This document shows, in pieces, positions 49,852 through 59,412 of a stretch of DNA of 64,000 bases. This stretch comes from Flammeovirgaceae bacterium UBA2366 (GTDB lineage: Bacteria > Bacteroidota > Bacteroidia > Cytophagales > Cyclobacteriaceae). The stretch lies in the NCBI GenBank assembly GCA_002344065.1, contig DDTK01000009.1, positions 44,213-108,212 on the forward strand. The letters run 5' to 3'. The notes under the pieces were generated by a model, which saw only the letters and a list, made by a program, of their open reading frames with translations, was not told where the DNA came from and ran no database searches. How positions within the stretch are numbered: the stretch's first letter is position 1; every line of letters starts with the position of its first letter. A program made the translations under genes and the position numbers.

Positions 49852-52665
49852 ATGCCTAGAGACAGAAGTATTCGTTCCATTTTAATCATCGGTAGCGGTC
49901 CCATCATCATTGGCCAGGCTTGTGAATTTGACTATGCCGGCTCACAGGCCTCCCGCTCCTTGCGCGAAGAAGGCATTGAAGTGATCCTGATCAACTCCAA
50001 TCCGGCTACCATTATGACCGATAAGGTAACGGCTGATCATGTTTACCTGAAGCCCCTTACCAAGAAGTCAATCCGCGAAATTCTTGAAAAACATAACATT
50101 GATGCCGTGCTCCCCACCATGGGTGGACAAACTGCACTTAATCTTTGCATTGAGTGCGATAAGGCGGGTATCTGGCAAAATTACGGTGTCCGGATCATCG
50201 GGGTTGATATCAAAGCAATCGAAACCACTGAGGACCGGGAGAAATTCCGGTTAAAAATGCATGAATTGGGCGTAGGCGTTTGTAAAGGTTCAACGGCCAC
50301 TTCCTTTCTCCAAGGCAAAGAAATAGCACAGGAAATTGGTTTCCCGTTGGTCATTCGTCCATCCTATACCTTAGGTGGCACAGGTGGAGGTTTTGTTAAA
50401 AATCCGGAGGATTTTGATGAAGCACTAAACCGCGGCTTGCACGCCTCGCCCATTCACGAAGTGTTGGTGGAGCAAAGCATTATGGGTTGGAAAGAATATG
50501 AGCTGGAATTGCTTCGCGATGAACGGGGCAACGTGATTATAATCTGCTCCATCGAAAACTTCGACCCCATGGGGGTTCATACCGGTGACTCCATCACCGT
50601 GGCACCAGCGATGACGCTTCCGGATACGGTTTACCAAAACATGCGAAACCTCGCCATCAAAATGATGAATGGCATTGGTAAGTTTGCCGGAGGTTGCAAT
50701 GTTCAGTTTGCCGTTAATCCGGAAACGGATGATATCATCGGCATTGAAATCAACCCGCGGGTATCACGATCCTCAGCGCTGGCTTCAAAAGCAACCGGGT
50801 ACCCTATTGCAAAGGTGGCCGCGAAGTTGGCCATTGGTTATCACCTGGATGAACTGAAAAATGCTATTACCGGAACCACCACAGCTTACTTTGAACCTGC
50901 AGTAGATTATGTGATCGTGAAAATTCCTCGCTGGAATTTTGATAAGTTTCATGGTGCCGACCGTAAGCTTGGCTTACAAATGAAATCAGTAGGCGAAGTA
51001 ATGGGCATCGGACGAAACTTTCAGGAAGCTCTACAAAAAGCCTGTCAGTCGCTGGAGATCAGAAGAAACGGCTTAGGTGCTGATGGGAAAGAACTCACCA
51101 ATCAGACAGAGTTGCTGTATAGCCTGGAGCACCCAAGCTGGAACAGGCTATTTCATGTATACGATGCCATGAAGTTGGGCATCTCCATGAAAACCATTCA
51201 CAACCTTACTAAAATTGATAAGTGGTTTCTGGAACAGATCTGGGAACTTGTTGAAATTGAAAAAGAAATTGAAAAGTACAAGCTTGACACCATTCCGGTT
51301 GAGTTAATGCGAACAGCCAAAGAGAAAGGCTATGCCGATCGTCAGTTGGCACACTTGATGGATTGCCTGGAAAGTGAAGTGCATGAAAAACGTAAGAGCA
51401 TGGGCATTAATCGTGTTTATAAATTGGTAGACACATGTGCTGCAGAGTTTGAAGCCAACACACCCTATTACTACTCTACTTTTGATACTGAAAATGAATC
51501 GATTGTTTCCGATAATAAGAAAATAATTGTGCTGGGATCTGGCCCCAATCGCATTGGTCAGGGTATAGAATTTGATTACTCCTGTGTACATGGTGTGCTG
51601 GCAACCAAAGAGTGTGGCTACGAAGCCATCATGATTAACTGCAACCCGGAAACCGTTTCTACTGATTTCGATATTGCCAATAAGCTTTACTTCGAGCCGG
51701 TTTTCTGGGAACATTTGTGGGATATTATTCAGCACGAAAAACCTGAAGGTGTAATTGTCCAGCTTGGAGGGCAAACCGCATTGAAACTGGCGGAGAAACT
51801 CAACAAGTATGGGGTAAAAATTATCGGAACTTCCTTTGAAGCGCTTGATTTGGCAGAAGATCGCGGAAGCTTCTCTACATTGTTAAAAGAGCTGAATATT
51901 CCCTATCCTGAATTTGGTGTAGCTACCAATGCTGATGAAGCACTGGAAGTTTCGAAGACCATTGGATTTCCATTGTTAGTTCGTCCATCCTATGTATTGG
52001 GCGGACAAAGCATGAAAATTGTGATCAATGAAAAAGAACTGGAAAACCATATTCTTGACATCTGGAAAAATCTACCGGAGAATAAAGTATTACTCGATCA
52101 CTTTTTAGATGGCGCCATTGAAGCTGAGGCTGATGCTATCTGCGATGGCGAAGATGTATACATCATAGGCGTAATGCAGCACATTGAACCGGCAGGCATC
52201 CACTCCGGAGATTCCTATGCGGTGTTACCGCCCTATAACCTGGGTGATTTTGTGATGAAGCAAATTGAAACCTATACGCATCGTATTGCCCTTGCCCTGA
52301 GAACAGTTGGGTTGATCAACATTCAGTTTGCCATTAAAAACGATAAGGTTTACATCATCGAAGCAAATCCAAGAGCATCGCGCACGGTGCCCTTTATCTG
52401 CAAAGCCTATGATGAACCGTACGTAAACTATGCCACCAAGGTAATGCTGGGCGAAAAGAAAATAAAAGACTTTAATTTCCGTCCTACTAAAAAAGGGTAC
52501 GCCATTAAGGAGCCTGTATTTTCATTCAGTAAATTCCCGGATGTAAATAAAGAACTTGGCCCCGAAATGAAATCAACCGGAGAAGCTATTTATTTTATTG
52601 ATGATTTAATGGACGACTACTTTTTGAAGATTTACGGGGAACGGAATTTATATTTGAGCCGTTAG
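49852..52665 (+). CDS. carB: Carbamoyl-phosphate synthase large subunit
   Basis: The start is placed at the ATG at 49852 (MPRDRSIRSILIIGSGPIII), giving 937 residues; earlier in-frame codons lie in the promoter. It contains two duplicated biotin-carboxylase-like halves with ATP-grasp domains: ASRSLREEGIEVILINSNPA, VIRPSYTLGGTGGGFVKNPE and INPRVSRSSALASKATGYPI in the first; IVLGSGPNRIGQGIEFDYSC and LVRPSYVLGGQSMKIV in the second. It ends soon after the second half, without the MGS-like allosteric domain of the 1073-residue E. coli enzyme. It makes carbamoyl phosphate for arginine and pyrimidines. Confidence 0.96.
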   Translation: MPRDRSIRSILIIGSGPIIIGQACEFDYAGSQASRSLREEGIEVILINSNPATIMTDKVTADHVYLKPLTKKSIREILEKHNIDAVLPTMGGQTALNLCIECDKAGIWQNYGVRIIGVDIKAIETTEDREKFRLKMHELGVGVCKGSTATSFLQGKEIAQEIGFPLVIRPSYTLGGTGGGFVKNPEDFDEALNRGLHASPIHEVLVEQSIMGWKEYELELLRDERGNVIIICSIENFDPMGVHTGDSITVAPAMTLPDTVYQNMRNLAIKMMNGIGKFAGGCNVQFAVNPETDDIIGIEINPRVSRSSALASKATGYPIAKVAAKLAIGYHLDELKNAITGTTTAYFEPAVDYVIVKIPRWNFDKFHGADRKLGLQMKSVGEVMGIGRNFQEALQKACQSLEIRRNGLGADGKELTNQTELLYSLEHPSWNRLFHVYDAMKLGISMKTIHNLTKIDKWFLEQIWELVEIEKEIEKYKLDTIPVELMRTAKEKGYADRQLAHLMDCLESEVHEKRKSMGINRVYKLVDTCAAEFEANTPYYYSTFDTENESIVSDNKKIIVLGSGPNRIGQGIEFDYSCVHGVLATKECGYEAIMINCNPETVSTDFDIANKLYFEPVFWEHLWDIIQHEKPEGVIVQLGGQTALKLAEKLNKYGVKIIGTSFEALDLAEDRGSFSTLLKELNIPYPEFGVATNADEALEVSKTIGFPLLVRPSYVLGGQSMKIVINEKELENHILDIWKNLPENKVLLDHFLDGAIEAEADAICDGEDVYIIGVMQHIEPAGIHSGDSYAVLPPYNLGDFVMKQIETYTHRIALALRTVGLINIQFAIKNDKVYIIEANPRASRTVPFICKAYDEPYVNYATKVMLGEKKIKDFNFRPTKKGYAIKEPVFSFSKFPDVNKELGPEMKSTGEAIYFIDDLMDDYFLKIYGERNLYLSR

Positions 52666-52687
52666 AGATATACATTAACTTGCTGGC

Positions 52688-52912
52688 ATGTTCAGGATTC
52701 TCTTAATTTTTGTCTTGATATTTTACGCGTTGTATAAACTCGGATTATTTCGGGTGTTCACAGCAAGCGTAAAAGACGGGTACCATGAGCCCGGAAACAT
52801 TAACCGAAAAGCCCCGGGCAGCAACGTAAACATTGACCCTGCTCCACCAAAAGAGAAAAGAAAAACCGACTTTAAAGGCGGTGAATACGTGGATTACGAA
52901 GAGGTAAAATAG
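52688..52912 (+). CDS. DUF4834 family small membrane protein
   Basis: A 74-residue protein with one N-terminal hydrophobic segment (FRILLIFVLIFYALYKLGLF) and a charged tail rich in Lys, Pro and Asp (PPKEKRKTDFKGGEYVDYEE). This is the DUF4834 pattern seen in Bacteroidota. It lies 22 bases after carB. Function unknown; inner-membrane anchored. Confidence 0.8.
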   Translation: MFRILLIFVLIFYALYKLGLFRVFTASVKDGYHEPGNINRKAPGSNVNIDPAPPKEKRKTDFKGGEYVDYEEVK

Positions 52913-52966
52913 TTAACCGCTTATTTCTCTACGCTTTGCAGTACCTTTACTATCCGTAAACTCCAT

Positions 52967-54529
52967 ATGCATTACCGGATAACTGTAATTCTTGCAGGCC
53001 TTATATTTTTTTGTTCAGCTGCAACAAAAGCGCAAGACTATTCCAAAAAACTTGCATTGGTCATTGGCAATGCTGCTTACCAGCATGGTGGTGAACTTAA
53101 AAATCCAGTAAACGATGCCAGAGCTATGGCCGAAACACTTCAGCAATTGGGTTTTGAAATTATGCTGCACGAGAATGTTTCGCAAAATCAAATGAAACAA
53201 GCCATAAATACCTATGGCATAAAACTGCGCGACTACGATGTGGGGTTGTTTTATTACGCGGGCCATGGCATACAGCATAAGGGTACCAATTACATGATAC
53301 CTGTTGAAGCAGATTTACAGGCAGCCGAACAAATTGAATATGATTGCGTGGCGGCCGACCGTGTGCTCGCCTATATGGATGCTGCCTCCACAAAAGTAAA
53401 TCTGATAATTATGGATGCTTGTCGGAATAATCCATTTGAAAGAAGCTGGCATAGGAGTGGGGCTGGCAATGGCCTCGCCATGATGGATGCCCCGAAGGGA
53501 ACACTCATCGCATATGCGACAGCGCCAGGAAAAGTGGCAGCCGATGGAGAGGGCTCTAATGGTTTATACACCAGTGCCTTACTAAAATATTTAAAAGACC
53601 CCGACCTCAACGCAGAGCAAATCTTTAAAAAAGTACGGACAGAGGTTGCAGAAAAATCTTTTGGTGCCCAGGTGCCCTGGGAAACCACTTCCCTTACCGG
53701 AGAAGATTTTTTCTTCGCTGCACAGAAGCGATCGGTAAAAACTATTTCGGCTAATGGAATAACCTCTCCAGAATTAATCAAAGCCTCCTTTCAAAAAGCT
53801 GATGCGCTTTACGAAAAACGAGCCTATCAAGAAAGCATTGATGAACTGACAAAAATAATTGCAATAGATCAGTATCACATTAAAAGCTATATGCTTCGGG
53901 CCAATGCGTATATGCTGCTGATGCAACATCAAAAAGCCATACCCGATTTAAATAAAGTAGTAGCACTTAGTCCGGGTGAAGCAGATGGATATTATTACCG
54001 TGGCCTTTGCCGGTACACCACTAAAGAAATACCTGAAGCTATTGCAGATTTCTCACTTACCCTTCGCTACAATCCTGACCACAGCAATGCCTATTATTGG
54101 CGGGCTTACTGCTATTACCTGGTTGAAAACAATCGGGCAGCTATTGAGGATTATAACGCCACACTAAAATTAATTCCCGATAACGGTGAAGTGTATTACT
54201 ACCGTGGGCTAAGCTTTTTTGAGTTAAAGGATTTTGCTGCGGCTGAAGCCGATTTCAGAAAAGCAACAGAACGCATGCCCAACATGGCCGAAGCATACTT
54301 TCGGTTGGCGTGGTGTTATCATATTCAAAATGCGTTGGAAAATGCCCTCACAAATTATTCAAAAGCCATCAGTATTAATCCAACTTATACAGCTGCTTAT
54401 TTTTACCGTGCCAAAGCCAACCTAAAACTCAACAAAACAACCGAAGCAAAGCACGATATTGAAAAAGCATTGGAACTTGATCCGGGAAATACAGAGTATA
54501 CTGATTTTTGGAAATCACTTAGCAAATAA
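52967..54529 (+). CDS. Caspase-like (C14) protease with TPR repeats
   Basis: A 520-residue protein with a signal peptide (ITVILAGLIFFCSAATKAQ). The caspase-like domain has the catalytic dyad His100 in YYAGHGIQ and Cys152 in MDACRNNPF; GNAAYQHGGELKNPVNDARA is typical of the family. The C-terminal half (about residue 275 on) holds seven TPR-like repeats with paired aromatic residues (KSYMLRANAYMLLMQHQKAI; EAYFRLAWCYHIQNALENAL). Metacaspase-type enzymes cleave after basic residues. No cognate partner gene is adjacent. Periplasmic localisation is likely. It precedes dapF by 2 bases. Confidence 0.88.
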   Translation: MHYRITVILAGLIFFCSAATKAQDYSKKLALVIGNAAYQHGGELKNPVNDARAMAETLQQLGFEIMLHENVSQNQMKQAINTYGIKLRDYDVGLFYYAGHGIQHKGTNYMIPVEADLQAAEQIEYDCVAADRVLAYMDAASTKVNLIIMDACRNNPFERSWHRSGAGNGLAMMDAPKGTLIAYATAPGKVAADGEGSNGLYTSALLKYLKDPDLNAEQIFKKVRTEVAEKSFGAQVPWETTSLTGEDFFFAAQKRSVKTISANGITSPELIKASFQKADALYEKRAYQESIDELTKIIAIDQYHIKSYMLRANAYMLLMQHQKAIPDLNKVVALSPGEADGYYYRGLCRYTTKEIPEAIADFSLTLRYNPDHSNAYYWRAYCYYLVENNRAAIEDYNATLKLIPDNGEVYYYRGLSFFELKDFAAAEADFRKATERMPNMAEAYFRLAWCYHIQNALENALTNYSKAISINPTYTAAYFYRAKANLKLNKTTEAKHDIEKALELDPGNTEYTDFWKSLSK

Positions 54530-54531
54530 GC

Positions 54532-55308
54532 ATGCGCGTTCACTTTTATAAATATCAGGCCACAGGAAATGATTTCATTTTAATTGACAACCGTGAGGGG
54601 AAACACAAACTCACAACCGATCAGATAAAACAACTATGCGACCGCAGGTTTGGCATTGGTGCAGATGGCATTATCCTGATTGAAAAAGATCTTACTGAAT
54701 CTTTTACGTTGAACTACTACAACAGCGATGGTTCTCAAAGTTTATGTGGAAATGGAAGTCGTGCAGCCATTCAATTTGCGGCACACCTGGGCATAGTAAA
54801 TTCAAAAGCAAGTTTTAAAGCTTATGATGGTGTCCACGATGCTGAACTTCTAGGCTCGGGGGTTGTTCGGTTGCGCATGAACAACGTTACCGGTATTCAA
54901 CCCGTGGATCAGGCCTTTTTTCTAAACACCGGATCCCCGCATTACGTCCGGTTTGTCAAGAACATTCACCAGTATCCGGTATTTGAGGAAGGGAAGAAAA
55001 TCCGCTACAGCGAAAAGTTTGTTCCGCAAAACGGTACTAACGTGAACTTTGTGGAACTTCTGGCCGATAATACCATTTTTGTTCGCACCTATGAGCGGGG
55101 CGTGGAAAATGAAACCCTTTCCTGCGGCACGGGGGTAACAGCTGCCGCATTGGCCGCTTCTGCTCAAGGCTATAAATCACCTGTTTCTGTAAAAACACTC
55201 GGGGGAGAATTATCAGTTGAATTCAAATCCGGACAGGCAGGCGCATTTTCCGACATTTATCTTATCGGGCCTGCCAAAATGGTCTTCGAAGGCTATTTGG
55301 AGCTATAA
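54532..55308 (+). CDS. dapF: Diaminopimelate epimerase
   Basis: A 258-residue enzyme with both catalytic cysteines: Cys72 in NSDGSQSLCGNGSRAAI and Cys198 in ENETLSCGTGVTAAALAA. Opening FYKYQATGNDFILIDNR is standard. It converts LL- to meso-diaminopimelate for lysine and peptidoglycan. It follows the caspase gene by 2 bases, so the two probably share a transcript. 55309-55429 has no gene. Confidence 0.96.
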   Translation: MRVHFYKYQATGNDFILIDNREGKHKLTTDQIKQLCDRRFGIGADGIILIEKDLTESFTLNYYNSDGSQSLCGNGSRAAIQFAAHLGIVNSKASFKAYDGVHDAELLGSGVVRLRMNNVTGIQPVDQAFFLNTGSPHYVRFVKNIHQYPVFEEGKKIRYSEKFVPQNGTNVNFVELLADNTIFVRTYERGVENETLSCGTGVTAAALAASAQGYKSPVSVKTLGGELSVEFKSGQAGAFSDIYLIGPAKMVFEGYLEL

Positions 55309-55361
55309 TTGCACCCCGCAAACCGGCTGGCCTGCGGGTAGGTAGGTCTAAAAAAACAATT

Positions 55362-55369
55362 TAACTTTG
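55362..55369 (+). promoter_or_regulatory. Candidate -7 element of secA
   Basis: TAACTTTG matches TAnnTTTG, 60 bases before the secA start; no convincing -33 TTTG is seen at the right spacing. Confidence 0.35.
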
Positions 55370-55429
55370 ACGCTCTTTTTGTTCGACTGGATATCCAGCG
55401 AACAGTGAACTACGGACTATTGACTTTCT

Positions 55430-58400
55430 ATGCTAAAATTCATTGCTAAAATTTTCGGTACCAAATCAGAAAAGGATATTAAGCGGATCATGCCCCTGGT
55501 GGAAAAGACCAAGCAGGAGGAACAAGGCCTGACTTCGCTCACCAATGATCAATTACGTGCTCAAACACTGGAGGTGCAGGATGCCATCAATCAACACTTG
55601 AAGGAGATTGATGACCAACTGGCTGCTCTGCACAAGCAGATCGATGAAAATCCTGAACTCGACATTACCGAAAAAGAAACAATTTTTGCCGAAATCGATA
55701 ATCTGGAATTGGATCGGAATAAAGAACTGGAAAAAGTTTTATTAAAGGTACTTCCAAAAGCTTTCGCTATTATTCGCGAAACGGCCAGGCGCTTTAAAGA
55801 AAATGCAGTAACGGAAGTTACGGCCAACGATATGGACCGTGAATTCGCGGCCAAATTTGATCATGTAAAGATTGAAGGCGACAAAGCCCTTTGGCATAAT
55901 CAGTGGGTGGCCGCTGGCAACATGATGACCTGGGACATGGTGCATTATGATGTGCAGATTATTGGCGGTATCGTGTTGCACGAAGGTAAAATTGCCGAGA
56001 TGGCAACGGGTGAGGGTAAAACCCTGGTAGCCACATTTCCAGCCTTTCTAAATGCCCTGGCAAAACGCGGTGTTCACATTGTAACAGTAAACAACTATTT
56101 GTCTGTTCGGGATAGTGAGTGGATGGGACCCCTGTTTCAGTTTCACGGATTGCGTGTAGATTGTGTAGATAAGCATGAGCCAAACTCCATGGCACGCAGA
56201 AATGCCTACTTAGCGGATATCACCTACGGAACAAACAACGAATTTGGTTTCGATTACCTGCGCGACAACATGGCACGCGACCCGCATGAACTCGTGCAAC
56301 GTGGCCATCATTATGCCATGGTGGATGAGGTGGATAGTGTTCTTATTGATGAAGCCCGTACACCGCTAATTATTTCGGGCCCCATACCGAAAGGTGACGA
56401 ACACGAATTCTACGATTTAAAGCCCCGCATCTTCAAACTTGTTGAGGCCCAGAAAAAAATAGTGGCCGAATACCTCATTCAGGCCAAGAAGCAAATTGCT
56501 GAAGGCAACGATAAGGATGGTGGATTGGCGCTTTTCCGTGCCTTTCGGGGATTGCCAAAAAATAAGCCCCTGATCAAATACTTAAGTGAAACCGGAAATA
56601 AATCAGTATTGCAGAGAACCGAAAATTTCTATCTGCAAGACAATAAACGTAACATGCCGGAAGCTGATAAACCGCTATACTTTATTATCGATGAAAAGGA
56701 TAATAGCGTTGAACTCACCGAAAAAGGAATTGATTTAATTACGGGTGAGGGTGAAGATGCTAAATTCTTCATACTCCCGGAAATTGGTACTGAACTAAAC
56801 AAACTTGAGAAAGACACAAGCCTGAGCGAAGCCGATCGCTTTCAGAAAAAAGAAGAAGTGATTCGTGACTACCGCACCAAATCACAGCGCATACACAGCG
56901 TAAACCAATTGCTTAAGGCCTACACGTTGTTTGAAAAAGATACCGAATACATTATTGTAGATGGCAAAGTAAAAATTGTTGACGAGCAAACAGGTCGGGT
57001 GTTGGATGGCCGAAGGTATTCTGATGGGTTACACCAGGCTATAGAAGCGAAAGAAAATGTAAAGGTGGAGGACGCAACACAAACGTATGCCACCATTACG
57101 CTGCAAAATTATTTCCGTATGTACCACAAGCTGGCCGGTATGACCGGAACAGCTGAAACTGAGGCTGGTGAATTTTGGGACATTTACAAACTGGATGTTG
57201 TTACCATACCCACCAACAGGCCGGTTACGCGAAAAGATTCTGACGACCTGGTTTACAAAACCGTCCGCGAAAAATTCAACGCTGTAGCGGATGAGATTGT
57301 AAAGCTTACACAGCAAGGTCGCCCGGTACTGGTTGGAACCACTTCGGTTGAAATTTCGGAATTGATGAGCCGCATGTTGCAGATCCGGAAAATCAACCAC
57401 CAGGTACTTAACGCCAAGCAACACCAGCGCGAAGCAGATATTGTTGCCGAAGCCGGAAAGCCAGGTACCGTAACCATCGCTACCAACATGGCCGGTCGTG
57501 GTACGGATATTAAATTAACACCGGAATCGCGAGCGGCAGGCGGACTGGCCATTATCGGTACGGAACGCCACGAATCACGCAGGGTTGACCGCCAGTTGCG
57601 TGGTCGTGCTGGGCGCCAGGGCGATCCGGGTACTTCACAGTTTTATGTTTCGCTGGAGGATAACCTGATGCGTTTGTTCATGCCGGAACGTATTGCCCGC
57701 ATCATGGACCGTCTCGGTTTGAAAGAGGGTGAAGTGATTCAGCATTCAATGGTGACCAGTTCCATTGAGCGTGCACAGAAAAAAGTAGAAGAAAATAACT
57801 TTGGCATTCGTAAGCGTTTGTTGGAATATGATAACGTGATGAACTCACAGCGTGAGGTAATTTACAAGCGCAGAAAAAATGCCTTGTTTGGCGAACGTCT
57901 TGAACTCGACATTTTGAACATGCTGAATGATACCAGTGAAGACCTTGTGGCCAACGCAAAAAATGCCAACGACTATGAAAGCCTTCGCTTAAATGCGCTT
58001 GGCATACTGGGATTGGATTACGATATTCCGAAAGAAGAATTTGAAAAACTTGATGAGGGCAAACTCGCCCATGATCTTTACACGAAAGCGTTGGATCATT
58101 ATCGAAAGAAAAATAAAATGGTTGCCGAAAAGGCACTTCCTGTAATCAAAGAAATTTATAAAACACGTGGCGCTACAGTTGAAAACATTTTAGTGCCCTT
58201 CTCGGATGGTTCCAAAAACATTGGTGTCGTGGCTAACCTTCAAAAAGCCGTTGAGAGCAACAATGCGGAATTGACGAAATCCATGGAGAAGATGATTACA
58301 CTGGCCATCATCGATCAGTTATGGAAAGAACATCTCCGCGACATGGACGATTTGAAACAATCCGTTCAAACGGCCGTGTATGAACAAAAAGATCCCTTGT

Positions 58401-58777
58401 TGATTTACAAGTTTGAAGGATTTGAACTCTTCAAACGTTTGATTGGAAAAGTAAACGAAGAAACCATTTCCTTCCTGTTGAAAGCCGATATACCGGCACA
58501 GGAAGCAAACCAGGTGGAAGAGGCAAGAAGCCGTGGAAGGCAGCGTTTTAGCGAACAAAAGGAAGAATCACGCTCCCTGCTAAGTGGTGGAGGCCAGCAA
58601 CCGAATGCCACCGGAAGACCGCCCCAGGAAAAAGTGATGCCGGTACGATCAGAAAAAGTAGCTAACCGGAATGACAAGGTTTCTGTACAATATACCGATG
58701 GTCGCGTTCTACGTGATGTGAAATACAAAAAGGTAGAGGATGACGTTTTAAATAATCGTTGTATAATTATCGACTGA
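55430..58777 (+). CDS. secA: Preprotein translocase ATPase SecA
   Basis: A 1115-residue SecA, long like other Bacteroidota forms. The N-terminal DEAD motor has MATGEGKTLVATFPAFLNAL with Walker A at about residue 194 and DEVDSVLIDEARTPLIISG near 300; a large insertion precedes the preprotein crosslinking region; ATNMAGRGTDIKL and RRVDRQLRGRAGRQGDPGTS form motifs V and VI. The C-terminal zinc motif of E. coli SecA is absent; the protein ends RCIIID. It drives protein export through SecYEG. Its stop overlaps the SPOR lipoprotein gene start. Confidence 0.97.
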   Translation: MLKFIAKIFGTKSEKDIKRIMPLVEKTKQEEQGLTSLTNDQLRAQTLEVQDAINQHLKEIDDQLAALHKQIDENPELDITEKETIFAEIDNLELDRNKELEKVLLKVLPKAFAIIRETARRFKENAVTEVTANDMDREFAAKFDHVKIEGDKALWHNQWVAAGNMMTWDMVHYDVQIIGGIVLHEGKIAEMATGEGKTLVATFPAFLNALAKRGVHIVTVNNYLSVRDSEWMGPLFQFHGLRVDCVDKHEPNSMARRNAYLADITYGTNNEFGFDYLRDNMARDPHELVQRGHHYAMVDEVDSVLIDEARTPLIISGPIPKGDEHEFYDLKPRIFKLVEAQKKIVAEYLIQAKKQIAEGNDKDGGLALFRAFRGLPKNKPLIKYLSETGNKSVLQRTENFYLQDNKRNMPEADKPLYFIIDEKDNSVELTEKGIDLITGEGEDAKFFILPEIGTELNKLEKDTSLSEADRFQKKEEVIRDYRTKSQRIHSVNQLLKAYTLFEKDTEYIIVDGKVKIVDEQTGRVLDGRRYSDGLHQAIEAKENVKVEDATQTYATITLQNYFRMYHKLAGMTGTAETEAGEFWDIYKLDVVTIPTNRPVTRKDSDDLVYKTVREKFNAVADEIVKLTQQGRPVLVGTTSVEISELMSRMLQIRKINHQVLNAKQHQREADIVAEAGKPGTVTIATNMAGRGTDIKLTPESRAAGGLAIIGTERHESRRVDRQLRGRAGRQGDPGTSQFYVSLEDNLMRLFMPERIARIMDRLGLKEGEVIQHSMVTSSIERAQKKVEENNFGIRKRLLEYDNVMNSQREVIYKRRKNALFGERLELDILNMLNDTSEDLVANAKNANDYESLRLNALGILGLDYDIPKEEFEKLDEGKLAHDLYTKALDHYRKKNKMVAEKALPVIKEIYKTRGATVENILVPFSDGSKNIGVVANLQKAVESNNAELTKSMEKMITLAIIDQLWKEHLRDMDDLKQSVQTAVYEQKDPLLIYKFEGFELFKRLIGKVNEETISFLLKADIPAQEANQVEEARSRGRQRFSEQKEESRSLLSGGGQQPNATGRPPQEKVMPVRSEKVANRNDKVSVQYTDGRVLRDVKYKKVEDDVLNNRCIIID

Positions 58778-59295
58778 TGATACGAATACAGCTATATAGT
58801 CTGTTGATTGCTTTGATTGTTCTGGAAGGTTGTAAGCCTGCCCAGAAAACCACATCCACACAAGGAGGTAAATATTATGAAGACCTCTCAGCAGTAAGGC
58901 CAAAAGCAGAAGAAGTAAGCAACATAGATTCATTAGGAAATAATACGATTATACCACGCGATCCAAAAGTTTATATGGATCCTAAATTTACAGTGAACAC
59001 TCAACTGGATGCTGTGCTGGATAGTATTGATCGTATTAATCTGACGCGGAAGTTTATTGAGGGATATACCATACAGGTTTACTCCGGGCAAAAGCGTGAA
59101 GATGCCCTGACAGTAAAAAAGGACATGACCCTTTACCTGCCTAAAATGGAATCTGAGGTTCAATACAATCAACCTAACTTTCGTGTAAAAACCGGTCGCT
59201 ACCTGAACAGGCTTGAGGCCCAGAAGGACTACGAAACGATAAAGCGGTTCTTTCCTAATGCCATAATCATCCCGGATAAGATTACCATCAATTAA
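58777..59295 (+). CDS. SPOR-domain lipoprotein
   Basis: A 172-residue protein starting at the ATG at 58777, which overlaps the secA TGA (TGATG). The leader LLIALIVLEGC carries a lipobox cysteine. After a linker, the C-terminal 75 residues (GYTIQVYSGQKREDALTVKK, NFRVKTGRYLNRLEAQKDYE, RFFPNAIIIPDKITIN) fit a SPOR domain, which binds denuded peptidoglycan at division sites. Probably an outer-membrane lipoprotein that contacts the septal wall; coupled to secA. Confidence 0.88.
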   Translation: MIRIQLYSLLIALIVLEGCKPAQKTTSTQGGKYYEDLSAVRPKAEEVSNIDSLGNNTIIPRDPKVYMDPKFTVNTQLDAVLDSIDRINLTRKFIEGYTIQVYSGQKREDALTVKKDMTLYLPKMESEVQYNQPNFRVKTGRYLNRLEAQKDYETIKRFFPNAIIIPDKITIN

Positions 59296-59412
59296 CTTAG
59301 GTTGCTCCATTCCAGGGGTCTGTATCCTCTTCGTTTTTTTACTTACTCTAATCTTGATCGGTGTTCCCACAGATCAAACGATTTGATTTCATATTTGTAT
59401 TTTTGACCCGCT

